DNA of 47,112 bases, taken from JBDTSW01 sp039930945 (lineage in GTDB: Bacteria; Actinomycetota; Thermoleophilia; Solirubrobacterales; 70-9). The DNA is taken from the NCBI GenBank assembly GCA_039930945.1, contig JBDTSW010000002.1, forward strand, positions 1 through 47,112, given 5' to 3'. Shown here piece by piece: positions 31,492 to 40,000 of this stretch. Below the pieces are notes generated by a model. It saw nothing but the letters and a program-made list of their open reading frames with translations, was not told the origin of the DNA and made no database searches. Position 1 is the stretch's first letter; every line of letters begins with the position of its first letter. Made by a program: the position numbers and the translations under genes.

Positions 31492-32388
31492 ATGGCGAAG
31501 GAACCGCGGTCACTGCAGAGCAAGGTAGTTGCGATCACGGGCGGCGCCCGCGGGATCGGCAAGGCGACGGCGCAGGCGCTGGCCGCCGAGGGTGCGCGGG
31601 TCGCGATCGGAGACCTCGACGCCGAGCTCGCCGAGCAGACCGCCTCCGGGCTTCCGACCGAGGGCATCGGGCTCGAGCTCGACGTCACCAAGCGCCAGTC
31701 CTTCGCCGACTTCCTCGCCCAGGTCGAGGAGCGCCTCGGCCCGATCGACGTGCTCGTCAACAACGCCGGGATCATGCCGATCGGCAATTTCGTCGACGAG
31801 GACGACGCTACCGCCCACCGAATGGTCGACATCAACATCCACGGCGTCATCTACGGGATGAAGCTGGCACTGCCCGGGATGCAGCGCCGCAACAGCGGCC
31901 ACATCGTCAACATCGCCTCGCAGGCAGGCAAGGCCGGGCTGCCCGGCGGCGCCACCTACTGCGCCACCAAGCACGCGGTGGTCGGGCTCAGCGAGGCCGT
32001 CCGGGCCGAGGTCCGCGACACCGAGATCGAGATCTCGTGCGTGATGCCGGCCGTGGTCAACACCGAGCTCGGCTCGGGCCTGGTCGAGTCGCGCGCGGTC
32101 AAGGTGAGCCAGCCCTCCGACGTCGCGGCCGAGATCGTCCGCGCCCTCCGGTTCCCGAAGTTCGACGTCTTCGTGCCGCGCGGGACCGGGGTGATCTACC
32201 AGTTCACGGGGGCGCTCCCGCGGCGGGCGCGGGAGGGATTCGCCCGCCTGCTCAAGGCCGACCAGGTGCTCGCCCAGGCCGACGCGCAGAAGCGCTCCGA
32301 CTACGAGGCCCGCGCCGCCCGCGGCGGGCCCGACCTCGAGTCCGAGGCCGTCGAGGACTCCGAGACCGCCGAGTCCCGGCCCTCCTAG
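31492..32388 (+). CDS. Short-chain dehydrogenase/reductase
   Basis: 298-residue classical SDR. It has AITGGARGIGKATAQAL, a cofactor-selecting Asp (IGDLDAEL, suggesting NAD), VNNAGIMPIG, VNIASQAGKAGLPGGATYCATKHAVVG (Ser, Tyr-x-x-x-Lys) and VMPAVVNTELGSG. A Glu/Ala-rich acidic tail ends the protein. A Shine-Dalgarno GAGGGAG stands 6 bases before the ATG at 31492; the GTG at 31486 is too close to it. This is one of the few leadered genes here. The substrate is unknown. Confidence 0.88.
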   Translation: MAKEPRSLQSKVVAITGGARGIGKATAQALAAEGARVAIGDLDAELAEQTASGLPTEGIGLELDVTKRQSFADFLAQVEERLGPIDVLVNNAGIMPIGNFVDEDDATAHRMVDINIHGVIYGMKLALPGMQRRNSGHIVNIASQAGKAGLPGGATYCATKHAVVGLSEAVRAEVRDTEIEISCVMPAVVNTELGSGLVESRAVKVSQPSDVAAEIVRALRFPKFDVFVPRGTGVIYQFTGALPRRAREGFARLLKADQVLAQADAQKRSDYEARAARGGPDLESEAVEDSETAESRPS

Positions 32389-32398
32389 CCCGGCCGCA

Positions 32399-33370
32399 CT
32401 AGACGACGCGGTTGGGCGGCTCGGAGCCGCGCAGCGCCGTGAGCACGTTGAGGGCCGCGATGCGCGCCATCGCCTCGCGCGCCCGCGTCGTCGCCGAGCC
32501 GATGTGGGGCAGCAGCGTGCACCGCGGCGCGGCGAGCAGCCCCTCTCCGACGTCGGGCTCGGCCTCGTAGACGTCGAGGCCGGCGGCGCCGATCTCGCCC
32601 GCCTCCAGCGCCCTGACCAGCGCCCCGGTGTCGACGATCGAACCGCGCGCCGTGTTGACCAGGACGGCATGCGAGCGCATCGACCGCAGCTCGGAGGCAG
32701 CGATCAGGTGGCGGGTCTCGGCGCCGGCGGGGACGTGCAGGCTGACCACGTCGGCGCGGCGCAGCCCCTCGGCAAGCTCGACCCGGACGGCGCCGAGGTC
32801 GCGCTCGGCGTCGGGCTTGGGGCTACGGGCGACGTAGAGCAGCTCGCCCGCGAGCGGGCGCACGAGCTGCGCGTAGCGGACGCCGATGCGACCGAAGCCG
32901 ACGACGGCGAAGGCCGCCCCGGTGAGCTCGAGGCCGAGGTAGGCGCCGGGGTCCCAGCCGCTCCAGCGTCCCGCCCGCAGGTCGCCCTCGGCCGCGGTGG
33001 TCCCGCGGGCAGCGGCGAGGGTCAGCGCCAGCGCCAGCTCGGCGGTGGCGTCGGTGAGCACGTCGGGGGTGTTCGTCACCGGGATCGCCCGTCGCCGGCA
33101 GGCCTCGAGGTCGATGTTGTCGATGCCGACGGCGAAGTTGGCGACCACGCGCAGGCCGGGGCCGGCGGCCTCCAGCAACGCCTCGTCGACGCGAACGGTG
33201 GGGTCGGCGACGATCGCGTCGGCGCCGCGCGCCAGCTCGGCGATGCGCTCCGGGGTGGCGTCGAGCCCGCCCTCGCGAAGCTCGGCCTCGGCGGCGAGCG
33301 GCTCGCGCCCTGCCTCCAGCAGCACGCGCGCCACGCAGACAACTGGGCGAGAGTCCGGCTCGGCGCTCAT
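32399..33370 (-). CDS. D-2-hydroxyacid dehydrogenase
   Basis: 323-residue NAD(P)-dependent dehydrogenase of the D-isomer 2-hydroxyacid family (glyoxylate/hydroxypyruvate reductase or phosphoglycerate dehydrogenase group). Catalytic Arg is in VNTARGSIVD, Glu in GLDVYEAEP and His in LLPHIGSATTR. The nucleotide fold is VGFGRIGVRYA. The C-terminal ACT domain of SerA is lacking, so a glyoxylate or hydroxypyruvate reductase role is more likely. TAGCCT is 6 bases before the ATG. It shares a 54-base divergent region with the exporter gene. Confidence 0.9.
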   Translation of the reverse strand: MSAEPDSRPVVCVARVLLEAGREPLAAEAELREGGLDATPERIAELARGADAIVADPTVRVDEALLEAAGPGLRVVANFAVGIDNIDLEACRRRAIPVTNTPDVLTDATAELALALTLAAARGTTAAEGDLRAGRWSGWDPGAYLGLELTGAAFAVVGFGRIGVRYAQLVRPLAGELLYVARSPKPDAERDLGAVRVELAEGLRRADVVSLHVPAGAETRHLIAASELRSMRSHAVLVNTARGSIVDTGALVRALEAGEIGAAGLDVYEAEPDVGEGLLAAPRCTLLPHIGSATTRAREAMARIAALNVLTALRGSEPPNRVV

Positions 33371-33376
33371 GTTCGA

Positions 33377-33382
33377 AGGCTA
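33377..33382 (-). promoter_or_regulatory. -10 hexamer TAGCCT for the 2-hydroxyacid dehydrogenase
   Basis: TAGCCT on minus, 6 bases before the ATG at 33370. Confidence 0.5.
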
Positions 33383-33411
33383 CGCGCAGTCGGGGCCGCC
33401 CCGCCGCCGAC

Positions 33412-33417
33412 TACGCT
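33412..33417 (+). promoter_or_regulatory. -10 hexamer TACGCT for the GAP/LysE-like gene
   Basis: TACGCT, 7 bases before the ATG at 33425; back to back with the hexamer at 33377. Confidence 0.5.
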
Positions 33418-33424
33418 GCTCCGC

Positions 33425-34075
33425 ATGCTCGGGCTGATCCTCAGCGTGCTGCCGCTGGCGGCGGCGGCTGCGATCAGCCCGACGGTGCTGGTGGTCGGCC
33501 TCGGCCTCGCCGCGAACCCGAACCAGCCGGGTCGCAGGCTGGCGGCGTTCGCGCTCGGAGGGATCGTCGTCCTCGCCGGAGTCTCGGTGCTGGCGCTGGC
33601 CACCGCTCGCGGGACCGGCGGCCCGGACAGCTCCCCGGAAGAGGTCGGCGCGGTCCAGCTCGCGCTCGCCGCCGTCCTCGTCGCGCTCGGGATTCACACC
33701 CTGGCCCGGCCGCCGAGGCCGCCGCGCCAGCACGCCGATCACGACCCCGATCCCCACCTGCGGCGCGCGTTCGTGCTCGGGATGGCGATCATGGCCACCA
33801 ACGTCACCACCCTCGCGCTGTTCTTCCCGGCGGTGCATCTGATCGGCGTCTCGGACGTGGCGCTGACGGGCAAGGCCATGACCTTCGTCGTCCTCTTGGC
33901 GATCGTGCTGCTGCCCGCCGAGATCCCCCTGGTCGCCTCCCATTACCAGCGGCTGCGCGCCTACCTCGGGCGGGCGGGCGCCTCGCTCGCGGCGCACCAG
34001 CGAACCCTCCTCCCCGTGATCGAGTTCGGCTTCGGCGCCTACCTGGCGGTGCTCGGCCTCAGCAAGCTGGCCTAG
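33425..34075 (+). CDS. GAP/LysE-superfamily membrane exporter
   Basis: 216-residue membrane protein with six predicted hydrophobic segments (ILSVLPLAAAAAISPTVLVVGLGLA, RLAAFALGGIVVLAGVSVLALA, AVQLALAAVLVALGIHTL, FVLGMAIMATNVTTLALFFPAVHLIG, MTFVVLLAIVLLPAEIPLV, VIEFGFGAYLAVLGL). The ISPTVLVV start and the MATNVTTLALFFPAV segment resemble the GAP (Sap) and LysE groups, which export amino acids or glycolipids. The substrate is unknown. A His/Asp-rich loop (QHADHDPDPH) could bind metal. Confidence 0.7.
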   Translation: MLGLILSVLPLAAAAAISPTVLVVGLGLAANPNQPGRRLAAFALGGIVVLAGVSVLALATARGTGGPDSSPEEVGAVQLALAAVLVALGIHTLARPPRPPRQHADHDPDPHLRRAFVLGMAIMATNVTTLALFFPAVHLIGVSDVALTGKAMTFVVLLAIVLLPAEIPLVASHYQRLRAYLGRAGASLAAHQRTLLPVIEFGFGAYLAVLGLSKLA

Positions 34076-34150
34076 GCCTCGGGCCGTCCAGCAGCGCCCG
34101 CCGACACGGTCGGGGCGCCCCGCCCAGCCGTACGCCACAATCCCGCGGCC

Positions 34151-35305
34151 GTGGAGGGTTCCGAGCAAGCCGCGGATCGGCCCAGGTCCCTGTTCGTCAG
34201 GTTCCTGCGCTTCGGCGCCGTCGCCTGGGGCGGCCCCGCGGCGCAGATCGAGCTGATCAAGGCCGAGTGCGTCGAGCAGGAAGGGTGGATCTCCGACGAG
34301 TCCTTCCGTCGCACGCTCGCGGTCTACCAGGTGCTCCCCGGCCCCGAGGCGACCGAGCTCTGCGTCTACTTCGGCCGCATCCGGGGCGGCCGCCTCGGAG
34401 GGCTCGCCGCCGGGCTCGGCTTCGTCGTTCCCGGGTTTCTGCTGATGCTCGCCTTCTCCGTCCTCTACGTCGAGGCCGACCTCTCACGACACTTGGACGA
34501 GCTCTTCTACGGCCTCTCGGCGGCGGTCGCCGCCCTTGTCGGGCGGGCGCTCGTGCGTCTCGGGCGCTCGTTTCTCACCGACTTGCCGCTGATCGCGATC
34601 GCCGTGGCGGCGTTCGTGCTGACGCTGTTCGTCTCGGTCGGCTTCGCGCTCGTGCTGGTGGCGGCCGGCGCCGCCTACGAGCTCTGGCGCAACGCGGCGC
34701 GGTGGACGCGGCGGGCGAACTCGCTGGCGCTGGGGCCGCTGGCGCTGGTCGTGGTCGGGGCGATCACGGTCTCGCTCACCGCCGAGCTGTTCTTCGAGGG
34801 CCTCAAGGCCGGCCTGCTCACCTTCGGCGGCGCCTACACGGTGATCCCCTTCCTCCAGCAGAGCTCGGTCGAGGTCCACCACTATCTGACCGACACGCAG
34901 TTCGTCGACGGGCTCGCGATCAGCGGGGTCTTGCCCGCCCCCCTGATCATCTTCGCCACCTTCGTCGGCTACGTCGCCGGGGGGCTCGGGGGCGGACTCG
35001 CGATGACGCTCGGCATCTTCCTGCCGGCGTTCGCCTTCCCGATCTTCTTCCACCGCGCGCTGATCGCGATCGCCGAGGACCCCCGCATCCGGCCCTTCCT
35101 GCTCGGAGTTGCTGCCGGCGTGATCGGGCTAATCGCCGCGGTCACGGTCGAGATCGTCGATGTCGGCGTCGTCGACGTCCCCACCGCGGTGCTCGCCGTC
35201 GCCGCCTTCGCGGCGCTCAACCGCTGGCACGCGAAGCTGACCGTCGTCTGCGTCGTCGCAGGCTGTGGCCTGGTCGGGGCGGCGCTGCAGCTGACCCTCG
35301 TCTAG
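34151..35305 (+). CDS. chrA: Chromate transporter family protein ChrA, long form
   Basis: 384-residue membrane protein with two CHR domains. The first contains RFGAVAWGGPAAQIELI, VYQVLPGPEATELC and GRLGGLAAGLGFVVPG. The second contains KAGLLTFGGAYTVIPFLQ and ISGVLPAPLIIFATFVGY. The duplicated layout is that of long-chain ChrA proteins exporting chromate (or possibly sulfate). Start GTG at 34151, with CACAAT 9 bases before it. No chromate-responsive regulator is beside it. Confidence 0.85.
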   Translation: MEGSEQAADRPRSLFVRFLRFGAVAWGGPAAQIELIKAECVEQEGWISDESFRRTLAVYQVLPGPEATELCVYFGRIRGGRLGGLAAGLGFVVPGFLLMLAFSVLYVEADLSRHLDELFYGLSAAVAALVGRALVRLGRSFLTDLPLIAIAVAAFVLTLFVSVGFALVLVAAGAAYELWRNAARWTRRANSLALGPLALVVVGAITVSLTAELFFEGLKAGLLTFGGAYTVIPFLQQSSVEVHHYLTDTQFVDGLAISGVLPAPLIIFATFVGYVAGGLGGGLAMTLGIFLPAFAFPIFFHRALIAIAEDPRIRPFLLGVAAGVIGLIAAVTVEIVDVGVVDVPTAVLAVAAFAALNRWHAKLTVVCVVAGCGLVGAALQLTLV

Positions 35306-35316
35306 CGACCTGTCCC

Positions 35317-35949
35317 CTACTCGCCGAGACCGGCGGCTTCGGCGCCCTCAACCTCGCGCCACATAGTTCCCACGACGCGTTCTCCGCCGAGGGTCGTGAA
35401 CTCCCCCAGACGCTTGAAGCCCAACCGTTGATAGCGCCGGTCGTTCGCCGAATTGCTCGACTCGAGATAGGCGGGCACTCCCTCGGCGTCCATCCGCGCG
35501 AGGTTCTCCGCAAGAAGGGCCATCCCGAGGCCCTGCCCCCTGTAGTCCGGATGCGTTCCCAGCAGGCTCAGGTAGTAGTGGGGTGTCTCCCCCGGGTGGG
35601 ATGCGTCGAACCGCTCGAGCAACCCCAGTACATCGGGGGCACGCGGGCCGACAAGCTCACCGAGCATCGGCTCGACCCGCTCCTCCTCATCTTCCGTGAG
35701 CTCGACACCTTCTGGCGGGATCCACACCGACGCAGCGGCGTAGTCACCGGTGATCCAGACACAGGGGTAGCGAAGGGCGCTCCCGATCATGAAACGCCAC
35801 CAGACCGCGAGGTCGCTCGGGTCGGGAAAGGCCCAGCTCCACACGGGGTCGCTCTCGAACGCAGTCGTGAGCAGCGCCGTCAGCTGATCAAGGTCAGCGG
35901 CGGTGGCGACGCGGACCGGCAGCGCGGGTTCGACCTCCTCCTCGGGCAT
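35317..35949 (-). CDS. GNAT-family N-acetyltransferase
   Basis: 210-residue single GNAT domain. The fold begins VRVATAADLDQLTALLTTAF, and the acetyl-CoA loop is THPDYRGQGLGMALL (R-x-x-G-x-G). YLESSNSANDRRYQRLGFKRLGEF is the C-terminal strand. Base composition looks less GC-rich than the neighbours, and it lies directly at the 3' end of tRNA-Lys, a usual site of gene acquisition. The acceptor is unknown. Confidence 0.8.
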   Translation of the reverse strand: MPEEEVEPALPVRVATAADLDQLTALLTTAFESDPVWSWAFPDPSDLAVWWRFMIGSALRYPCVWITGDYAAASVWIPPEGVELTEDEEERVEPMLGELVGPRAPDVLGLLERFDASHPGETPHYYLSLLGTHPDYRGQGLGMALLAENLARMDAEGVPAYLESSNSANDRRYQRLGFKRLGEFTTLGGERVVGTMWREVEGAEAAGLGE

Positions 35950-35986
35950 CGCCCGTGCATTCTGTCGCGGCGGCCGGCGCCGGCGA

Positions 35987-36059
35987 TGGGCCGTGCAGGG
36001 ATCGAACCTGCGACCTTGAGATTAAGAGTCTCCTGCTCTACCAGCTGAGCTAACGGCCC
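35987..36059 (-). tRNA. tRNA-Lys (anticodon CTT)
   Basis: 73-base cloverleaf on minus: acceptor GGGCCGT/ACGGCCC with discriminator A, D arm GCTC/GAGC, anticodon loop CTCTTAA, and T arm GCAGG-TTCGATC-CCTGC. The top pair of the anticodon stem (27-43) is G-A and unpaired; the other four pair. CCA is not encoded. Confidence 0.95.
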
Positions 36060-36088
36060 GGAGGGCCGGGAGGTTAGCGAGGGAGGGA

Positions 36089-36919
36089 TCAGGGGGCGGC
36101 GGGTGCGAGGCCGGTGGCGTCGGTGTCGGTGCCGAGGCCGCCGAAGGGGTTTTGCAGCTGGCTGTCGCCGGACGCCGCGCCCTGGTCGCCGGCCTGCTGG
36201 GCCTTCTTCTGGGCCTGCTGGATCTGCGTCGCCTGTTTGACCAGCTTGTCGAACTGCTTGGAGAGGTTCTTGCTGTTGGATCCGGAGCTCTTGGCGATCG
36301 CCTCGTCGGCGACCTCTCGGCCCTCGTCGATCTCGCCGTCGGCGAGCAGGAAGTAGGCCAGGCTCGTGAGGTTCTGCGAGCTCGGGTCCTCCTTGACGAT
36401 CAGCCTCTGGGTCTCGATCGCGCCGCCGAAGTCGACGGCGTCCTCGGGCGCCTGGACCTGGCACTGCGGCAGAACCGGGACGTAGGCGCAGACGATCACC
36501 CCGGCGGCCTGCGGGTCGAGCCTGCGCGGCTTCAGCGCCAGCAGCTCCTCCCAGGAGTCGAGCGCGAGGTTCCATTCCGATCTCGCCTCCTCGCTGAGCG
36601 TGGCGACCCCGGTGCTCTCGTCGATGTCGAGCTGCTGGACGCCCGACAGGTAGCGGAAGTAGGCGAGCTCGCTCAGGGCCTTCTCGTTCTTGGGGTCGTC
36701 GGTGACCTTGGCCTCGGCGTCGTCGATCTGCTGTTGGTACTGGCTCGAGGTCGACGAGGTGCTGTCGCCGCCGCCGACGCCGATCGCGTCGAAGATGCCG
36801 CCGCTGACGTCGCTGCCGATGCCGAAGCCGACGAACGAGATGAAGAAGATGAAGGCGAGGAAGCCGAAGACGACCTGGATCACCCGCCGGCGCTTGCCTG
36901 TCTTGAGATCAAAGAGCAT
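36089..36919 (-). CDS. Membrane-anchored TPR-like helical protein
   Basis: 276 residues: a basic N-terminus (LKTGKRRRVIQ), one TM segment (about 14-34), a Gly/Ser-rich linker, then helical repeats of TPR character (DPKNEKALSELAYFRYLSG, DPSSQNLTSLAYFLLADG). A Gln/Ala-rich tail ends the protein. Likely a scaffold at the membrane, with its repeats outside the cell or in the cytoplasm depending on topology. It follows tatC on the same strand but has its own TAGCCT 10 bases before the ATG. No specific function is known. Confidence 0.7.
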   Translation of the reverse strand: MLFDLKTGKRRRVIQVVFGFLAFIFFISFVGFGIGSDVSGGIFDAIGVGGGDSTSSTSSQYQQQIDDAEAKVTDDPKNEKALSELAYFRYLSGVQQLDIDESTGVATLSEEARSEWNLALDSWEELLALKPRRLDPQAAGVIVCAYVPVLPQCQVQAPEDAVDFGGAIETQRLIVKEDPSSQNLTSLAYFLLADGEIDEGREVADEAIAKSSGSNSKNLSKQFDKLVKQATQIQQAQKKAQQAGDQGAASGDSQLQNPFGGLGTDTDATGLAPAAP

Positions 36920-36929
36920 GCCGGCGAGA

Positions 36930-36935
36930 AGGCTA
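36930..36935 (-). promoter_or_regulatory. -10 hexamer TAGCCT for the TPR-like gene
   Basis: TAGCCT on minus, 10 bases before the ATG at 36919. Confidence 0.4.
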
Positions 36936-36955
36936 GAGGGTCGGGGCTCGCGGCC

Positions 36956-37723
36956 TCAGCCCGAGGGGTCCGCGGCTGGTTCCGCCGGGCTCAGGTCGGC
37001 GGGCTCGCCGAAGCGGCGGGCGAGGACGACGCTGGCCTCATAGAGCAGCAGCAGCGGGATCATGATCAGGAACATGCTCACCGGGTCGCCGCCGGGCGCG
37101 GCGGCGGAGACGATGGCGATGATCAGGATCGCGTAGCGGCGGTACTCGGCCAACTGGTCCGGGGTGATGATGCCGAGGCGGCAGATCGAGAGCAGCGCGA
37201 TCGGCATCTGGAACAGCAGGCCCATCAGCACGACCAGGATGCCGATGAACGAGTAGTACTCGCGGGCGCGCACCTGGATCGAGAAGTCCGCCTCGTTGAA
37301 GTTCAGCAGGAAGTTGATCGCCGCCGGCGCGACCAGGAAGTAGGAGAAGGCGACCCCGGCGATGAACAGGATCGGCATCGCGATCAGATAGGGGCGAACC
37401 ACGTTCTTCTCGGCCGGGGAGAAGGCCGGGATGACGAAGGCGTAGACCTGGTAGAGGATGATCGGCAGCGAGAGGATGGCGGCGCCATAGGCCGAGACCT
37501 CGACGGTGGTGAAGAACGGCTCGGTCGGCGACAGCGTGATCGGGACGGTGCCGCTGGGCAGCGGCCAGTTGGCGATCTCCAGCATCAGGTTGTCCTGCCA
37601 GAAACACAGGGCGAAGGCCACGCCGAACGCGGACAGCGAGACGATTATGCGCGTGCGAAGCTCGTCGAGGTGCTCGACGAGCGTCAGGCGGTCCTCGTGA
37701 TCCACCGCCCCGCCCCGGGCCAC
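36956..37723 (-). CDS. tatC: Twin-arginine translocase subunit TatC
   Basis: 255-residue inner-membrane core of the Tat system, which exports folded proteins. Six TM segments and the conserved cytoplasmic HLDELRTRI and FSPAEKNVVRPYL motifs are present. The GTG at 37723 is five bases after the tatA stop. The Rieske protein in this window is a likely Tat substrate. Confidence 0.95.
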   Translation of the reverse strand: MARGGAVDHEDRLTLVEHLDELRTRIIVSLSAFGVAFALCFWQDNLMLEIANWPLPSGTVPITLSPTEPFFTTVEVSAYGAAILSLPIILYQVYAFVIPAFSPAEKNVVRPYLIAMPILFIAGVAFSYFLVAPAAINFLLNFNEADFSIQVRAREYYSFIGILVVLMGLLFQMPIALLSICRLGIITPDQLAEYRRYAILIIAIVSAAAPGGDPVSMFLIMIPLLLLYEASVVLARRFGEPADLSPAEPAADPSG

Positions 37724-37728
37724 CCAGG

Positions 37729-37983
37729 CTACGCCTTGGAGTCGGTGACTACTTCGCCCTCGACGGGCTCAGTGTCGGCGGGCTCGGAGGGCGAGGCCTG
37801 AGCCTCGAGCTTTGCCTGCTCTTCGGCCTGCTCGTCGTCGTCGTCGCTGCTACCCGTGATCGAGTCCTTGAACTCGCGCATGCCGGTGCCCAGCGACTTG
37901 CCCAGCTCCGGCAGGCGCTTCGGACCGAAGACGATCAGAGCGATGACGAGGACGATTGCGATTTGCCAGAGGCTGAAATCCAT
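37729..37983 (-). CDS. tatA: Twin-arginine translocase pore subunit TatA
   Basis: 84 residues: one TM segment (about 5-21), hinge and amphipathic helix FGPKRLPELGKSLGTGMREFKDS, then an acidic, disordered tail. Typical TatA of small size. TACCAT lies 8 bases before the ATG and tatC follows directly, so the two form an operon. Confidence 0.93.
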   Translation of the reverse strand: MDFSLWQIAIVLVIALIVFGPKRLPELGKSLGTGMREFKDSITGSSDDDDEQAEEQAKLEAQASPSEPADTEPVEGEVVTDSKA

Positions 37984-37991
37984 TGCAGAGG

Positions 37992-37997
37992 ATGGTA
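37992..37997 (-). promoter_or_regulatory. -10 hexamer TACCAT for tatA-tatC
   Basis: TACCAT on minus, 8 bases before the tatA ATG. Confidence 0.5.
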
Positions 37998-38019
37998 ACG
38001 AGGTGCGGAGCCGATCGGA

Positions 38020-38586
38020 TCAATCCTTGAAGTTTTCGTAGAAGCGGCTGGGCGTCGGCTCCGCCTGTCCCTGGTACTTGGAGCCGACCTCGCCGGAGCC
38101 GTAGGGATTGTCGACCGGGCCGTCCATGCGCATGAACGAGATCTGCCCGATCGGCATTCCATGGTAGATCGTGATCGGCAGGTTGGCGACGTTCGACAGC
38201 TCCAAGGTGAGGTTGCCCTCGAAGCCGGCGTCGACGAAGCCCGCGGTCGAGTGGATCAGCAGCCCGAGGCGGCCCAAGGAGCTCTTTCCTTCCAATCTGG
38301 CAACCAGATCGGAAGGCAGCCGCACCCGCTCCAGCGTCTGGCCGAGAACGAACTCGCCCGGGTGCAGGATGAACGGCTCGTCGTCGGAGATGGTGACCAG
38401 CTCGGTCAGGTCCTCCATCGGCTGGCGCACATCGATGAACGGGTAGCGGGCGTTGTGGAAGACGCGAAACTGGCGATCGACGCGGACATCGACGCTGGAG
38501 GGCTGGATCATCGCCGCATCGAACGGGTCGAGCTCGATCCGCCCGGCCTCGATCTCTGCCCGAATCGTGCGATCGCTGAGCACCAT
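38020..38586 (-). CDS. dcd: dCTP deaminase (dUMP-forming type likely)
   Basis: 188-residue trimeric nucleotide deaminase. LEGKSSLGRLGLLIHSTAGF, with the catalytic Glu in STAGFVDAGFEGNLTLEL, and the C-terminal GSKYQGQ followed by PTPSRFYENF are visible. This C-terminal pattern resembles Mycobacterium Dcd, which is bifunctional (dCTP to dUMP). The bifunctional activity is inferred by similarity. TACACT is 8 bases before the ATG. Confidence 0.92.
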   Translation of the reverse strand: MVLSDRTIRAEIEAGRIELDPFDAAMIQPSSVDVRVDRQFRVFHNARYPFIDVRQPMEDLTELVTISDDEPFILHPGEFVLGQTLERVRLPSDLVARLEGKSSLGRLGLLIHSTAGFVDAGFEGNLTLELSNVANLPITIYHGMPIGQISFMRMDGPVDNPYGSGEVGSKYQGQAEPTPSRFYENFKD

Positions 38587-38594
38587 GGGCGGCG

Positions 38595-38600
38595 AGTGTA
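38595..38600 (-). promoter_or_regulatory. -10 hexamer TACACT for dcd
   Basis: TACACT on minus, 8 bases before the ATG at 38586. Confidence 0.5.
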
Positions 38601-38646
38601 TTCGCGACTAAAGCCCCTGCGACGCGTGGCCGATAAGGCGGGCACG

Positions 38647-38976
38647 ATGGACGAGATCCAGCCAACACCCGCGGCTCGCCAGGCCGAGGACATCCACATC
38701 TGCCCCTCCTGCAGCTCGAGCTTCGTCATCCCCGTGGACTGGGCTCCCTCGACCGGCGGCCGCTGGGTCGTCCACCTGCGCTGCCCGGAGTGCGAGTGGA
38801 CCGGCGGCGGCACCTACAGCCAGAACGTCGTCGACCGCTATGACGAAACGCTCGACAGCGGCACCGAGGCGGTCCTCCAGGACCTGATGCTGCTGAGCCG
38901 AGCGAACATGGAGGAATACGTCCAGGCCTTCGCCGCGGCCCTGTGGTCGGATCGCATCCTCCCCGAAGACTTCTGA
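38647..38976 (+). CDS. Small zinc-ribbon-like protein
   Basis: 109 residues with two cysteine knuckles, CPSCSSSFVIP and CPECEWTGG, separated by about 27 residues. This arrangement should hold one zinc. The rest is helical and acidic (TEAVLQDLMLLSRANMEEYV). Possibly a conserved actinobacterial protein of unknown function. TAAGGC stands 7 bases before the ATG, a near match to the -10 pattern. Confidence 0.65.
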   Translation: MDEIQPTPAARQAEDIHICPSCSSSFVIPVDWAPSTGGRWVVHLRCPECEWTGGGTYSQNVVDRYDETLDSGTEAVLQDLMLLSRANMEEYVQAFAAALWSDRILPEDF

Positions 38977-38977
38977 T

Positions 38978-40000
38978 CTAGGTGTAGCGCTCGGCGACCC
39001 CGTCGGCGACGAGTCCGAGGAGCTCCCGTTGGGAGGCCTCGATCGGGGCTGCGCCGAGCGCGCTCTTGGCGGCCTCGACCCGCCCCCTCGCCTCGTCGCG
39101 GACGCGCTCGAGGGCGCCGGTGGCGGCGATCCGCTCGCAGACCGCCTCGGCCGCGGCCGCGTCGAGCGAGCGCAGGTCGAGCTCGCCCAACTCAGGATCC
39201 GCCTCGCGGGCCCAGATCAGGGGCAGGGTGACGGTGCCGTCGAGCAGGTCGGTGCCGCGCGCCTTGCCGGTGCGCTCCGGCGGCCCGCTGACGTCGAGCA
39301 CGTCGTCGAGGAGCTGGAACGCGAGGCCGATCTCGCGGCCGAACAGGCTCAGGGCGTCGTCGGCGGTCGGCTCCGCCCGGCCGACCGTGCAGGCACACTC
39401 GAACAGACGCGCGGTCTTCAGCAGACAGCGATGGAGATAGCGCTCGGCCTCGAGCGAGGACTCGTAGGCGTCGCGGCGCTGCGCCAGCTCGCCCAGCGCC
39501 AGAGCGACCGAGGCTGCCGCCATCAGCGCCACCTGGCGCTCGCCGGCCGCCCGGGCCACCCCCGCGGCGGCCGCGTCGTCGTCGGGGGAGGGGCCGGGCC
39601 CGGCGAGCTCGGCGAACGCCCGCGAGAACAGCAGATCCCCGAGCGCCGTCGCCCGTTCGGGTCCCGAGGCCGAGAACACGGTCGGGCGGCCGCGGCGAAG
39701 CGGCGCGGCGTCGAGGACGTCGTCGTGGACCAGGGTCGCCATGTGCACCAGCTCGATCGCGGTGGCGGCGCGGGTCGCCGCGGCGCCCGACTCCGGGCCC
39801 GCGCACAGCAGCACCAGCATCGGGCGCAGGCGCTTGCCGCCGGCGTCGAGAGTGGACGACGCGTCCCCGGCGAGGACCGCGCCGTGTCCGCGCACGAGCT
39901 CGCCCAGGCGGGACTCGACCTCGCCCATCCTCCGCGGCAGCCAGGCCTCGGCCGCCTCCATCACCACCGTCACGGGCGGCGACACGGTGGAGCGGTTCAC
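38978..40000 (-). CDS. Polyprenyl diphosphate synthase (menaquinone side chain)
   Basis: 340-residue trans-prenyltransferase that builds the isoprenoid tail, likely of menaquinone. GGKRLRPMLVLL, the first aspartate motif HDDVLDAAPLRRG (DDxxD) and the second, LAFQLLDDVLDVSG, are intact. GTD and TLPLIWA are also typical. The GTG at 40000 overlaps the menG stop (GTGA), so quinone synthesis and the bc complex form one transcription unit. Chain length cannot be read from sequence. Confidence 0.9.
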   Translation of the reverse strand: MNRSTVSPPVTVVMEAAEAWLPRRMGEVESRLGELVRGHGAVLAGDASSTLDAGGKRLRPMLVLLCAGPESGAAATRAATAIELVHMATLVHDDVLDAAPLRRGRPTVFSASGPERATALGDLLFSRAFAELAGPGPSPDDDAAAAGVARAAGERQVALMAAASVALALGELAQRRDAYESSLEAERYLHRCLLKTARLFECACTVGRAEPTADDALSLFGREIGLAFQLLDDVLDVSGPPERTGKARGTDLLDGTVTLPLIWAREADPELGELDLRSLDAAAAEAVCERIAATGALERVRDEARGRVEAAKSALGAAPIEASQRELLGLVADGVAERYT

